Assembly (NCBI RefSeq): GCF_003667825.1
Contig: NZ_CP033043.1
Coordinates: 1,737,001 to 1,801,000 of the forward strand
Direction of reading: 5' to 3'
Length of the DNA: 64,000 nt
Source: Metabacillus litoralis
GTDB lineage: Bacteria; Bacillota; Bacilli; Bacillales; Bacillaceae
In this document: positions 1 through 7,773 of the stretch, in pieces
How the letters are laid out: each line of letters starts with the position of its first letter
How positions within the stretch are numbered: position 1 is the first letter of the stretch
Notes under the pieces: generated by a model
Databases searched by the model: none
What the model saw: the letters and a program-made list of their open reading frames with translations, nothing else
Told to the model about the DNA's origin: nothing
Program-made: the position numbers and the translations under genes

Positions 1-337
1 AGATGATGAACATATTTTCCACTACATATAAATTGTGAGAAACCATATTATATTTTTCTGTTTTCCTTTTAAAACTTTTACTTGCCTCTTTGGCTAATAA
101 ATTACTTGGATATTTATAAATATGTAAAAAATCGCCGTCTGTAACTTTCAGATGTTGAGGGCTTTTTCCCAGTTGTCTATTATCAAACATGGATCCATTG
201 TTAATTGTCACTTCTTGATTCTCAAATTCTACCTTGCTTAGATACTCTTTAAACTTGTCGATATTCCCTTTATATAAAAGGTAACTTAAAGCTAAAAGAC
301 AAACTAAAGTCAGTAGAATGAATTTAAACTTCTTGAT
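1..337 (-). CDS. Signal-anchored protein, C-terminus beyond window edge, apparent ATC start
   Basis: An open minus-strand frame runs from about 337 to the window edge with no stop. It begins with a basic segment and one hydrophobic helix (IKKFKFILLTLVCLLALSY), then a soluble part with a KYPSNLL motif. The only well-placed start is ATC at 335-337, seven bases after an AGGGGG ribosome binding site; no ATG, GTG or TTG is in frame there. Residues from KYPSNLL to ENMFII closely match the 63-residue gene at 25066-25257, so the two are paralogous pieces. Family and function are unknown. Either a rare non-canonical start or a start codon lost by mutation would explain what is seen. Confidence 0.55.
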   Translation of the reverse strand, partial: MKKFKFILLTLVCLLALSYLLYKGNIDKFKEYLSKVEFENQEVTINNGSMFDNRQLGKSPQHLKVTDGDFLHIYKYPSNLLAKEASKSFKRKTEKYNMVSHNLYVVENMFII

Positions 338-411
338 AAAGTAACCCCCTTTTCAACGTTATTCAGCTATTTATTTAATAACAGGCATCCTCTTTCCTTA
401 CTCTTAAATAA

Positions 412-570
412 AAGAAAGAAAAATTTAACTTTTATGTACTAGTTAGCTATTTAATTGGAGCGCTTATAGTTATGCAAGCTTTTAATGGAACTTTAACTTC
501 ATCAATGTTAAATATGAAATGGGAATGTTTAAGGAAGATTAGATCATTTATGTTGAATGGCTATGTTTAG
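412..570 (+). pseudogene. Possible fragment of a small membrane transporter gene
   Basis: Between two minus-strand genes, the plus strand stays open from 412 to a TAG at 568-570 and encodes a hydrophobic stretch (SYLIGALIVMQAFNGTL) vaguely like the first helix of DMT/DUF606 exporters such as the one at 62401-62829. There is no start codon with a ribosome binding site. The rest of 340-724 shows only a weak hairpin near 391-419. The call rests on composition alone. Confidence 0.25.
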
Positions 571-724
571 GATTAGGGTATTGTTTGGAACTCTATATTT
601 GTTATCGATAATGAAGTGAATTAGATAGAGATATTTTCACATTTTATTTAAATCTATATTCTCATGATATTAACAAGAAAGAAGATAAATACTGTTATAT
701 ATACAACTACTCTGCTCATAGTCA

Positions 725-1180
725 TTATCCCCTTTTCATATTAGACGCATTATTTCTTATCACTTTATAAATGAGAACAATAAAAAAGATACCCACTACA
801 GAAAATAAAATAATCTTAATAAACCCTTGTTGTCCATCAAAAGGACTTTTCATTTTATATTCTGCTTCTCTATTTGCCTTTATATATTGTCCATTTTGTC
901 CTTCAACTGCTATTGCTTGGTCTGTACTTATACCTTTAATTGAATAGTATTTAGTCCCTTGCTTATAAGCATTAGAGAAGTTACCAGAATACTGTTCCAT
1001 ATCCGAATACCTTGTAACATGTCCTATTTCATTATCAATTTCCGTTACATATTCATCACTTATCACATAAATATATTCATCCCAAACTACAAATGGATAA
1101 GCCCAAGATGTTGCTAATATCTTATCAGGAAAAAAGAACATGAATAAAACTGCAATAGATATTAAATGTTTACTTTTCAT
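725..1180 (-). CDS. Secreted, C-terminally membrane-anchored protein of unknown function
   Basis: The product has an N-terminal signal peptide (MKSKHLISIAVLFMFFF, likely cut after ATS), a roughly 85-residue extracellular part rich in Tyr, Asp and Glu (VVWDEYIYVISDEYV), and a C-terminal membrane helix (IILFSVVGIFFIVLIYKVI) followed by a basic tail, so it probably sits outside the cell tethered at its C-terminus. I chose the ATG at 1178-1180 because a GAAAGGGGGATTTGG ribosome binding site precedes it; the frame is open 63 bases further upstream without support. No catalytic motif is visible. It appears to be a single-gene unit between repeat-bearing spacers. Confidence 0.7.
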   Translation of the reverse strand: MKSKHLISIAVLFMFFFPDKILATSWAYPFVVWDEYIYVISDEYVTEIDNEIGHVTRYSDMEQYSGNFSNAYKQGTKYYSIKGISTDQAIAVEGQNGQYIKANREAEYKMKSPFDGQQGFIKIILFSVVGIFFIVLIYKVIRNNASNMKRG

Positions 1181-1288
1181 CCAAATCCCCCTTTCTTTAA
1201 TTTGTCGTTTATGGTTAATATAAGTTTCAATGAATAATGTCATGCAGGATAAGGCAGCTCCGTTAACCTAAGTTTAATATTCTCCATT

Positions 1289-1335
1289 CTGGTCTTAATG
1301 AAAAAGAACACAAATAACTGTGCTCTTTTTTATAA
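1289..1335 (+). repeat. Dispersed palindromic repeat, short-loop variant
   Basis: GGTCTTAATGAAAAAGAACAC, a short loop and TGTGCTCTTTTT form a hairpin that could terminate in both directions. The sequence is nearly identical to the copy at 54198-54246. It lies just 3' of the minus-strand methyltransferase fragment at 1412-1593. Confidence 0.6.
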
Positions 1336-1411
1336 ATAACTATTTAAAAGAATCGTCCCTGCTTAAAATAGTTTTTCCCCGTTATACAACTTTGTTTCTT
1401 GAATTACTACC

Positions 1412-1593
1412 TGCATAGTATCTTTAACCTTTTATGTATTTTGGAAACCAATCTCTTGGAACTGTTTTTTCAGTTGTGACAGGGATTGCCCATTCACCTG
1501 ATTTACTTTTTTCCTACTTACGGCCTGAGTGTATCTAGAATCCACGCGTTGCTATTATGATGTGTTGTATCCATTCTATTTCACCTTGTTTAA
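1412..1593 (-). pseudogene. Degenerate copy of the 5' part of the methyltransferase gene at 48379-49164
   Basis: This stretch matches the first 60 or so codons of the methyltransferase gene 47 kb away almost base for base (TATGTATTTTGGAAACCAAT; GATTGCCCATTCACCTGATT), with two internal deletions of about 10 and 19 bases. The match starts near GCATAGTATCTTTAAC and continues past the start codon to CTTGTTTAAG. The remainder of the gene is missing, so it cannot encode the enzyme. It is a displaced, decaying duplicate. Confidence 0.8.
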
Positions 1594-1602
1594 GCCCTAA
1601 TA

Positions 1603-1656
1603 CGATAAAGAGCGCACATTCTTATTTAAGAAAGGCGCTTTTAATTGCTGAAGAAC
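1603..1656 (+). repeat. Dispersed palindromic repeat copy
   Basis: AGCGCACATTCTTATTTAAG is followed by AAAGGCGCTTTTAATTGCTG and AAGAAC. It is closest to the copy at 55400-55466, and both begin with ACGATAAAGA. Confidence 0.75.
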
Positions 1657-1781
1657 ACTTTTTATTTAACAGACTTCCTAAAACAATCGACAACTTTTTA
1701 ATAGCTCTTTTTGGTGCATATTTATGGGCACTCCCTATGCATATGGGATTTTTTGAATACTTTAAAAACTGGGGCATTTAA
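1653..1781 (+). pseudogene. Possible 3' remnant of a small membrane-protein gene
   Basis: Directly after the repeat the plus strand encodes a protein-like hydrophobic stretch (TIDNFLIALFGAYLWALPM) ending GFFEYFKNWGI and a TAA at 1779-1781. The frame stays open upstream only by reading through the repeat, so the 5' end appears to be missing. No family is recognised. Confidence 0.3.
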
Positions 1782-1799
1782 CTCGTTCTTTGTAATTTT

Positions 1800-1828
1800 A
1801 GATAAAGCGCAGTTCAATATGTTATAAT
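1800..1828 (+). promoter_or_regulatory. Putative sigma-A promoter of the 1860 gene
   Basis: A perfect TATAAT (1823-1828) lies 17 bases after TAGATA (1800-1805), a 4 of 6 match to TTGACA, and about 30 bases upstream of the start codon. Confidence 0.5.
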
Positions 1829-1859
1829 TTTACAATATGACATATTTGGAGTGTGTAAA

Positions 1860-2066
1860 TTGATTAGAAATACACCATTACTACTAGCGTTATTTCTTGT
1901 AGGTCTAAGTTTAAGAAGCATTACAACAACTGTAAGCCTACCTCCATTTATCTATTGGACAATGCTATTATTTTCTACAGTGCTTCTTATTTGGAGTATG
2001 ATTGCTTTAATTTTAAACTTAGGTGTAAGAAGAATTGAGAAGATACGTTCAAAAACGGACCTTTAA
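1860..2066 (+). CDS. Small two-helix membrane protein
   Basis: This is a 68-residue protein with two hydrophobic helices (LLLALFLVGLSLRSI and MLLFSTVLLIWSMIALIL) and a basic tail (RRIEKIRSKTDL), so it is probably an integral membrane protein with its tail in the cytoplasm. The TTG at 1860 was chosen because GGAG at 1848-1851 is well spaced; a GTG at 1851 overlaps that site. It has its own promoter and a strong terminator, making it one of the few plus-strand genes in this zone. Family and function were not recognised. Confidence 0.65.
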   Translation: MIRNTPLLLALFLVGLSLRSITTTVSLPPFIYWTMLLFSTVLLIWSMIALILNLGVRRIEKIRSKTDL

Positions 2067-2085
2067 TAGTAGGTCCGTTTTTGTT
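2051..2085 (+). terminator. Rho-independent terminator
   Basis: AAAACGGACC and GGTCCGTTTT form a ten-pair stem around TTTAATAGTA, followed by TGTTTT. The stem includes the stop of the 1860 gene. Confidence 0.9.
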
Positions 2086-2207
2086 TTAGACGTTTATTGT
2101 TTTTCATATAACACTTAGGGTTCTAATTGTTGAAGATTGAACTTAGACTAGCTACCACTTTGAACAAATAACATATAATATACGATCAAAACGATAACGG
2201 CAGATGT

Positions 2208-2423
2208 TTAGATATAATCGGCTAAACGGTTGGCTTCGTCCATAAGTTTCAAATTGATCATTGCGTCAATCACTACTTGGAGAAGTTCTTGGTTGTCACG
2301 CAAGACACTGTTAAGCTGAATGTTCCTAAGTAATACAAGTCGTGAAGCAACTGGTGTAGAATTAAGGTATTCCTGCAACAACTCTAATCCTGGCTCTATG
2401 TCTGTTTCCATTAGGAATGACAT
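2208..2423 (-). CDS. Small helical cytosolic protein
   Basis: A 71-residue acidic protein, predicted mostly helical from its Leu, Glu and Gln pattern (LELLQEYL, LLRNIQLNSVL, LLQVVIDAMINLKLMDEANRL). It has no signal peptide or membrane helix. AAGGTG lies about a dozen bases before the ATG, a rather long spacing; an internal ATG at residue 5 is also possible. No family is recognised. Confidence 0.5.
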   Translation of the reverse strand: MSFLMETDIEPGLELLQEYLNSTPVASRLVLLRNIQLNSVLRDNQELLQVVIDAMINLKLMDEANRLADYI

Positions 2424-2520
2424 GTGTTTTTCACCTTGAAGTAGTGGAGTTGTAACTACGTTTGTTCAAGTATTAAAAAAATTAGCAGTCTTTTTCAATT
2501 AAAACTTAAGATATTTAGGA

Positions 2521-3057
2521 TTAATCTGTTGTTTTTGTTTTATTTTTAATTTTCTTAGGTTCAAATTTAGGCTTCCTATACAGTTTTGATAAAAACTCAT
2601 CAAATGTAGAAGCTAAATGAGTCTTTCCCCATGGTTCTTCCGCTTCCCAAGTTTCCCAAAATTGAACAACAGATGGAATTTCAGCTTCTTTATAGTAATC
2701 CAATGCAATAAAATGATGATAATCCCCCCATAGTATCACAGTAGTGGAAGGAGATACAGGCAAATTACATTCTTTAATCCAGTATTTAGATGCAAGAATC
2801 CCATTGCCATGATGAGGTACTTCTAAATCAACCCCTTCCATATGATCCATCCAAACCAATCTATCTCCATCATGGTCAAAACGATCATAATGAACAAAAC
2901 CACCGTTTTGTTCTTTTAACAGATTTATATAAGACAAGGGAAGCTTTACTTGTAATTGTCTCTCAGCCTCTTCAATCATACGATCTGTGACAGGTTCATA
3001 ATCCCAAGAATACTGATCCGACCAAAAGTCTTTACCCTGATAATATTCTTTTTTCAT
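2521..3057 (-). CDS. SMI1/KNR4 (SUKH) family protein
   Basis: This 178-residue cytosolic protein has SUKH hallmarks: an N-terminal helix with acidic residues (TDRMIEEAERQLQ) then the motif VKLPLSYINLLKEQNGG, which is the conserved LP..Y..ll...NGG segment. Aromatic blocks follow (VILWGDYHHFIALDYY) and the tail is Lys-rich. SUKH proteins in bacteria often act as immunity proteins against contact-dependent or polymorphic toxins, but many single copies have unknown roles. No toxin gene is adjacent, so immunity is only a family-level inference. The GGGGGAGGTTTA ribosome binding site gives a confident start. Confidence 0.8.
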   Translation of the reverse strand: MKKEYYQGKDFWSDQYSWDYEPVTDRMIEEAERQLQVKLPLSYINLLKEQNGGFVHYDRFDHDGDRLVWMDHMEGVDLEVPHHGNGILASKYWIKECNLPVSPSTTVILWGDYHHFIALDYYKEAEIPSVVQFWETWEAEEPWGKTHLASTFDEFLSKLYRKPKFEPKKIKNKTKTTD

Positions 3058-3101
3058 TAAACCTCCCCCTTTCTTAAAATTCCTTAATTGCCTTCATACC
3101 G

Positions 3102-3566
3102 CTATGTACGTTCAACTAACCACTTAAAGAAATAATAATGCAATATAAGGAAATAAATTAGGAAAGGGTAACACAAAGCAGAATACCACATCTTCCACTC
3201 ATTATATTTAATAAAACCAACTTTATAAGATATAAACTCAAATACAATAGTTATTAAAGTAAAACATAAGATAAAAACCAATTTCCTTTTTTTCGACTTA
3301 TGAAATGGGTAAAGGTTTAGTAATATTACGCTTGTTGTACCATATAAAATAACTTGACCAATTAATGGTGGTATTTGTATTCCAGGCTTATCAAGAACAT
3401 AAAACTTATATTTTACTGCAAGTATTGTGTCAACAAGAAGACCAAATACTATTGCAAACATTGTAGTTACATAAATTTGATAAGGCTTCATTTTTTTAGG
3501 AATGTTATACGCCACGAGCAAAAAAATAAAGCTTGCTGTATAAACAAAAAGCGTTTGTGGTTCCAT
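3102..3566 (-). CDS. CBO0543-like multi-helix membrane protein
   Basis: About 155 residues with five predicted membrane helices and an aromatic C-terminal region (YNEWKMWYSALCYPFLIYF). The layout resembles the CBO0543 family common in Bacillus, also represented at 23917-24480. The ATG at 3564-3566 was chosen because GGGGGA precedes it closely; the longer frame to 3620 lacks a ribosome binding site. Function is unknown for the family. Assignment to CBO0543 is weaker here than for the 23.9 kb gene. Confidence 0.6.
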   Translation of the reverse strand: MEPQTLFVYTASFIFLLVAYNIPKKMKPYQIYVTTMFAIVFGLLVDTILAVKYKFYVLDKPGIQIPPLIGQVILYGTTSVILLNLYPFHKSKKRKLVFILCFTLITIVFEFISYKVGFIKYNEWKMWYSALCYPFLIYFLILHYYFFKWLVERT

Positions 3567-3789
3567 TACGGTTCCCCCATAAAAGTTGCATTGCATCTTA
3601 TTTTCTGTATTGAGGATCATTGTTGAACGAACGCACCCTTTACTTGTAGGGTCCTTTATTAAAAATATTACTTAACCTTAGCCACTCCGAGTGCATAGTG
3701 ATTCCATAAAATATTTTCAACTAGCTCTACTTGAGTCTCTACACACAGACTCTTCTTTTCTTTTTAAGTAAATAGGCGGATAGCAAAAC

Positions 3790-3939
3790 CTAGTATAGTC
3801 CAATAAAAGGACCAATTAATCCCCAGTATATAGGACCCCATAATAACTTAAAACCAATGCTTGCTCCAATGACAGAAAAAGCTGTTCCGAGGACCATTCC
3901 AATATCTATAAGCGAAGTACTTAACGGGATTGTGTTCAT
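3790..3939 (-). pseudogene. Short glycine-rich membrane peptide, probably a gene remnant
   Basis: A 49-codon frame encodes MNTIPLSTSLIDIGMVLG followed by a second hydrophobic part (WGPIYWGLIGPFIG) and stops at TAG. A one-base shift near the end would continue with TILGFAIRLFT, the kind of ending expected of a two-helix small protein, so a frameshift is likely. No good ribosome binding site precedes the ATG. The rest of 3621-4100 holds nothing else recognisable. Confidence 0.35.
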
Positions 3940-4101
3940 AGGTAGTCATCTTAACAAATACAATATTTAACTAATATCATTCCTTAAAGCTTCTTTATAT
4001 ATCCCTTATTGAATTCTTCTTCTCACTTAGTACTAAAGCTATCCGTTTGCCATCCATGACTTACACATTAATAGCACAATATATAAATCATGTGAAAATC
4101 A

Positions 4102-4392
4102 TTAATTATTTCTTTCCTTTTTTTCTAAAAGTATAGGTGCTAAATTTAGTATGATAGAAACAATTGTCAAAAACCATAATGCCCTTTCCATACCAGGTAC
4201 CACATCACCTACAGCTGACCAATCTTCAACTTTGACCCATCGAGATACAAGACGATATTCTGAACAAAGTGTTAATGCTGTAGATGATAGTCCTATCGCC
4301 ATAGCAAGTTTATAATCCTTTCCTACTAAATACATATAAAGATTTATAAAAGTTGCTACTATTGCAATAATTCCAAATATCATAAATAACAT
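4102..4392 (-). CDS. Small three-helix membrane protein
   Basis: A 96-residue protein with helices near residues 1-22 (FMIFGIIAIVATFINLYMYL), 27-45 and 70-88 (LWFLTIVSIILNLAPILL), and a short polar segment between the last two containing SRWVKVEDWSAVGDVVP. The basic tail (EKKERNN) suggests a cytoplasmic C-terminus. GGAGGTTAGTA directly precedes the ATG. No family name is recognised. It stands alone with a repeat copy upstream. Confidence 0.7.
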   Translation of the reverse strand: MLFMIFGIIAIVATFINLYMYLVGKDYKLAMAIGLSSTALTLCSEYRLVSRWVKVEDWSAVGDVVPGMERALWFLTIVSIILNLAPILLEKKERNN

Positions 4393-4529
4393 TACTAACC
4401 TCCATATTTTGTAGTGTACTGAATGTGTATCATCTCAATTTATTTGAATTATTTTTTTATACGACATTAATGCGTTACATCTTATTTTATAGTAAATGCT
4501 CTTCGTTTTGTGATTTCTTATTGAACAAA

Positions 4530-4656
4530 AGCTGCCCCGTAGTTTAAGTGTAAGTCTTCACAATCTAATTTCATTCTATTTGATCTTCCCCGATCTGTCC
4601 TAAACTGAAAATAAGCGCATTTCCATGTTTCAGAAAAGCGCTTTGTTGACAATCTA
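4530..4656 (+). repeat. Full-length dispersed repeat copy
   Basis: This is one of the best long copies. The left part has CCGTAGTTTAAGTG, CTTCACAATCT and TTTCATTCTATTTGATCTTC; the right part has CTAAACTGAAAATAAGCGC, a loop, and CAGAAAAGCGCTTTGTTG. The left TGATCTTC is the complement of GAAGATCA, which closes other copies. Confidence 0.8.
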
Positions 4657-4665
4657 ATTCCCACA

Positions 4666-5067
4666 CTATCTTTTTTCAATAGCCATTCGTAAGGTGGAAA
4701 TGACTCCGAGAAACAGGATTAATGAACAAACCATTTTTTCAAATAGTGTTCCAAACAATTGTTGTATGAACCCGTAAGTCCAAAGTATGACGAAGAACCA
4801 ACATATAGTGGTTATCCATCTATTGAATTTTAATTGTATGTTTGCACCAACAGTTATTGTAAAAAGACCTCCAATAATAGCAATAATTGAGTTAAGTATA
4901 GATAATGGTAACTGATTCTCCAGGGATTCAGACCGTCCTCCATTAACCCATGTTAGTGGAATAATGCCTATAATTATGAGAATATGAATTAAGATTATCA
5001 AAGAGTAAAAACAGCACCCCATAATTACGGTCGTTCTCATACTAACCTTCCTTAGTTTTTCAAACAT
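4666..5067 (-). CDS. Four-helix membrane protein of unknown function
   Basis: About 133 residues with four predicted membrane helices, a conserved-looking periplasmic loop (WVNGGRSESLENQLPLS) between helices 1 and 2, and a short basic C-terminus (RMAIEKR). The ATG at 5065-5067 was chosen because GGGAG and GGTG lie just upstream. It ends about ten bases from a repeat copy. No enzymatic motif is seen. Confidence 0.65.
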   Translation of the reverse strand: MFEKLRKVSMRTTVIMGCCFYSLIILIHILIIIGIIPLTWVNGGRSESLENQLPLSILNSIIAIIGGLFTITVGANIQLKFNRWITTICWFFVILWTYGFIQQLFGTLFEKMVCSLILFLGVISTLRMAIEKR

Positions 5068-5182
5068 CACCAACACTCCCTGTTACATTCTATATCTGCT
5101 ATTTTACTAGCGTCCTTAACAAGGAACTCAGACGCCTTGAGGAATGTTTCTAAAATGCTATCAACACGAAAATAGTCCTTCC

Positions 5183-5222
5183 ATTAATTTATACGCATTC
5201 CTATCTCAGAAATGCGCTTCTA
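5183..5222 (+). repeat. Short dispersed repeat copy
   Basis: Only the hairpin core is kept: TACGCATTCCTATCTCAGAA then ATGCGCTTCTATA. It lies 3' of the GNAT gene at 5247-5717. Confidence 0.6.
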
Positions 5223-5246
5223 TATGTGGTATATATATAGAAATAG

Positions 5247-5717
5247 TTAACAAGGAAGATTTCCTGAAAACCTCAAGACTTTCCCAATCATTTCAGTGTT
5301 TATTTTCTTCATACCGTTTTTGATATAAAATGATATTGCGTTGTGGTTAGTTGGTGAAACCCTAAGATGATATTCATTCACTCCATTATTTTTAAAGAAA
5401 GTAAGTGCATAGTTGTGAAGCAAAGTACCATATCCCTTTCCTCGTTTACCAGAAATTAGATAATATAAGTTAACATAACCAATTTGCTTTCCATCAAATT
5501 CTTTCAAAGTTAGTTCAAGTTGTCCAATAGGCTGCTGATTTTCTACTGCTAATACGAAACCCTCTGGGTATTTCTCCGACTGCTGTTTTAACCAGTCCAG
5601 ATAATCTTCTTCACTTCCAAAATCATCATCAGATCCAAAGCTAACAATAAAAGAATCTTTTCTAAATTGAATTACATAATCTCTGTGTTCATTTAGGTCA
5701 ATTGGTATGAATTCCAT
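5247..5717 (-). CDS. GNAT family N-acetyltransferase
   Basis: This 156-residue cytosolic protein should transfer an acetyl group from acetyl-CoA to an amine. The acetyl-CoA loop is GKRGKGYGTLLHNYA, preceded by the beta-4 strand (IGYVNLYYLI) and followed by motif B (HNAISFYIKNGMKK). The substrate cannot be deduced. The ATG at 5715-5717 follows GGTGATTGT; an upstream start adding five residues is less well placed. Single-gene unit with a repeat 25 bases 3'. Confidence 0.85.
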   Translation of the reverse strand: MEFIPIDLNEHRDYVIQFRKDSFIVSFGSDDDFGSEEDYLDWLKQQSEKYPEGFVLAVENQQPIGQLELTLKEFDGKQIGYVNLYYLISGKRGKGYGTLLHNYALTFFKNNGVNEYHLRVSPTNHNAISFYIKNGMKKINTEMIGKVLRFSGNLPC

Positions 5718-5790
5718 ACAATCACCACTCATAGAAGATTAAAAGTTCTTCAGATAAATCTATTACCTTCAAAATTTTAAGATCTTATTC

Positions 5791-5858
5791 AATATGGCCT
5801 TAAACTGAAATAGCACCTTTTCTCATTACAGGAAGGAGCTTTTATTGCGTAAGATTGG
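5791..5858 (+). repeat. Dispersed repeat copy abutting the Nudix stop codon
   Basis: TATGGCCTTAAACTGAAATA is followed by GCACCTTTTCTCATTACAGG and AAGGAGCTTTTATTGCGTAA. Its right end touches the Nudix stop codon within a few bases. Confidence 0.85.
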
Positions 5859-6320
5859 TTATCGATCTAGAGTAGGCCAGAAATGCTTTAGTGCTTCATT
5901 AACTGCCCAACTTTGGTGTTCGTGAAATAAATTTGTTATAGCTTGAGAAGGTTCAATCCATTTTAATAAATGGCCTTCCTCAATTGATTCACTTACTTTC
6001 TTTCCAATCTTACATATATAGAAATGACCTTCACTGAGATAATGCTTAAGTTCGATTGTAGAATAAAAATATCGATTAGCACATCCTATAAAATCACCTA
6101 TTTCAATCTCAACTCCCATCTCTTCTAAAGCTTCTCTTATTAAACATTCTTCGTGAGACTCACCTTCTTCTATTCCACCACCTGGAAGAAAATACTTTCC
6201 ATCATCTGTTTCGATAATAGCTACTTTATCATTTTCATCATTGAAGATTACACAATACACTGCAGCTCTTAATATATATTCTCTATCTTTCTCTTTTTTC
6301 CCAAATGTAAGAATACCCAA
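5859..6320 (-). CDS. Nudix hydrolase
   Basis: A 153-residue Nudix enzyme that hydrolyses nucleoside diphosphates linked to another group. The Nudix box is complete: GGGIEEGESHEECLIREAL and then EEMGVEI, matching Gx5Ex7REUxEExGU. The N-terminal strands (RAAVYCVIFN) and the FLPGG entry are typical. The start is TTG at 6320, preceded by the very strong AGGAGGTGACTA. Two decayed pieces of a similar gene occur at 45293-45415 and 47497-47565. The substrate is unknown; housecleaning of a damaged nucleotide is a guess. Confidence 0.9.
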   Translation of the reverse strand: MGILTFGKKEKDREYILRAAVYCVIFNDENDKVAIIETDDGKYFLPGGGIEEGESHEECLIREALEEMGVEIEIGDFIGCANRYFYSTIELKHYLSEGHFYICKIGKKVSESIEEGHLLKWIEPSQAITNLFHEHQSWAVNEALKHFWPTLDR

Positions 6321-6418
6321 TAGTCACCTCCTCCCTTCTTTTTATATTTCTCATCAATAAGCTGTTCATCACATGATATTTCCATAGTATGGAATTATGA
6401 AGAATAAAGTCAATTCCA

Positions 6419-6472
6419 TAAAAATAGCGCCAATCTTTACTAAAGAAAGTGCTTCGTTTATTGATGATTATC
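6419..6472 (+). repeat. Dispersed repeat copy
   Basis: AAATAGCGCCAATCTTTACT, then AAAGAAAGTGCTTCGTTTATTG and ATGATTA. It ends three bases before the phosphatase stop codon. Confidence 0.7.
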
Positions 6473-6475
6473 TAT

Positions 6476-7051
6476 TTATATTTCTAAACAAATAGAACTT
6501 GTTTCATTAGGAAAGTCAGCTCGTGATAGCTTTTTACCTGTTATAAATTCTCTAAAAGATGTTATTGTACCATCATGTGAGACAACAAAAATTCTTTTTC
6601 CATTCTGTTCTTTACACCAATCGATGAAATTCTTAGCGATCTCCCTAAACTCCTTTTCTGGCAATACGTTTATCCCATCTGTCCATATCTTGTTTGGTAA
6701 TCCCTCATGTAGATAAAAATCAGGAAATTCACTTAGTATCTTTCTTTTTTCTAATAATTTATCACATGGTAATGTTTTTGCCTTTGGTATTTGAGGGAAT
6801 ATTCTAGGTGAAACTATTGGTGTTGTAATCTTTCTACATAATATTTTATGACTCCATATTTCCGCAGTCTGTAGAGTTCTTCGTAAGGGACTTACTATCA
6901 ATATATCATCTTCATTAAGTGGCATTTCTTCTGCTAAACCTATAGCCTGCATCATGCCCATATTAGTTAATGCAGGATCATATATATGTAAGCTTTGTGG
7001 AATATTTAAAGTGTGTTCACCTTGTCCATGTCTAATAAAAATAATCTGCAC
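6476..7051 (-). CDS. Histidine phosphatase (phosphoglycerate-mutase-like) family protein
   Basis: 191 residues with the RHG signature near the N-terminus (IIFIRHGQGEHTLN), the second catalytic Arg block (LIVSPLRRTLQTAEIW) and the C-terminal catalytic His in FVVSHDGTITSFREF. These residues support phosphohistidine chemistry. The substrate cannot be read from sequence; family members act on sugar phosphates, nucleotides or proteins. The ATG is preceded by a weak ribosome binding site. Single-gene unit with a repeat at its 3' end and a repeat fragment (CCTTGTTACAGAAAGGCACC) just upstream near 7086. Confidence 0.85.
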   Translation of the reverse strand: MQIIFIRHGQGEHTLNIPQSLHIYDPALTNMGMMQAIGLAEEMPLNEDDILIVSPLRRTLQTAEIWSHKILCRKITTPIVSPRIFPQIPKAKTLPCDKLLEKRKILSEFPDFYLHEGLPNKIWTDGINVLPEKEFREIAKNFIDWCKEQNGKRIFVVSHDGTITSFREFITGKKLSRADFPNETSSICLEI

Positions 7052-7123
7052 TTATTATCATCCTTTATACCATATGAATACATATCCTTGTTACAGAAAG
7101 GCACCCTATAGTTTAATAACTTT

Positions 7124-7264
7124 TTATGGCATATACACTTTCCAAATATCATCCTCTTTTATCACACCAATAAAGAAAGAGTACGAAATAGAGCCAAAAG
7201 AAACCTTCAAATTAACAGCATCTTCTTTTGATAAAATAGAGTCATAATTTCTAAACTTCAACAC
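7124..7264 (-). CDS. Very short protein, possibly a truncated C-terminal piece
   Basis: A 46-codon frame starts at GTG 7264 (or TTG 7261) after AAAGGTGATATA and encodes LKFRNYDSILSKEDAVNL, KVSFGSISYSFFIG and VIKEDDIWKVYMP. The ending (WKVYMP) resembles the last strand of secreted beta-rich proteins, so it may be a 3' fragment that kept or gained a start. Function is unknown. Confidence 0.4.
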   Translation of the reverse strand: MLKFRNYDSILSKEDAVNLKVSFGSISYSFFIGVIKEDDIWKVYMP

Positions 7265-7302
7265 TATATCACCTTTCCATTTTTTATTATATTTTCAAAA
7301 TT

Positions 7303-7578
7303 TTAAACACCAAATATAACAGTACCTCCGATTATATAGACAATAGGAAATAATAATAAAAGTAAGTTTACTATTATAGCTCCAATTGCTAAAGTGTTCT
7401 TTTGGATTTGGTACGCTTTAACAGCTAAAAACAGACCGGTGGAACAAAAAACTAGAGGGGAAAATATCGGTAAGCCTTGTATCTTTTCAATAATAATAAA
7501 GTCGAAAAAGAAAGTCGTAATAAATATAAATGGAATTAAGAACAGAAAATACGAAAAAATCATAAAATATTTTTGCAT
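7303..7578 (-). CDS. Small three-helix membrane protein
   Basis: 91 residues, almost entirely hydrophobic, with helices at about 3-28, 38-56 and 63-88, and a short polar KAYQIQKN loop. The ATG at 7578 follows GGGG by several bases; the TTG one codon upstream is the alternative. No family is recognised. It lies between two repeat-bearing spacers. Confidence 0.55.
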   Translation of the reverse strand: MQKYFMIFSYFLFLIPFIFITTFFFDFIIIEKIQGLPIFSPLVFCSTGLFLAVKAYQIQKNTLAIGAIIVNLLLLLFPIVYIIGGTVIFGV

Positions 7579-7683
7579 CAAAAAACCCCTGTGATAAATA
7601 GTCTTGTCTTACATAAATACTAACACATGGAATATATAAGATTCTCTTTATAAATGAATTACTTCTTTCTTTGTTATAAAAGA

Positions 7684-7730
7684 ACGCAAAGGTTAATACA
7701 CATTGGCGCTTGATTACTTAAGATCACAAA
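7684..7730 (+). repeat. Dispersed repeat copy, shared with 24661-24712
   Basis: ACGCAAAGGTTAATACACAT, then TGGCGCTTGATTACTTAAGATCAC. The similarity to the 24.7 kb copy continues rightward into the 3' end of the gene at 7774, so repeat and gene end were duplicated together. Confidence 0.75.
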
Positions 7731-7773
7731 ATTCACTATTAGCTCTAGTGTTGTTATGTAGTATATCATTTGG

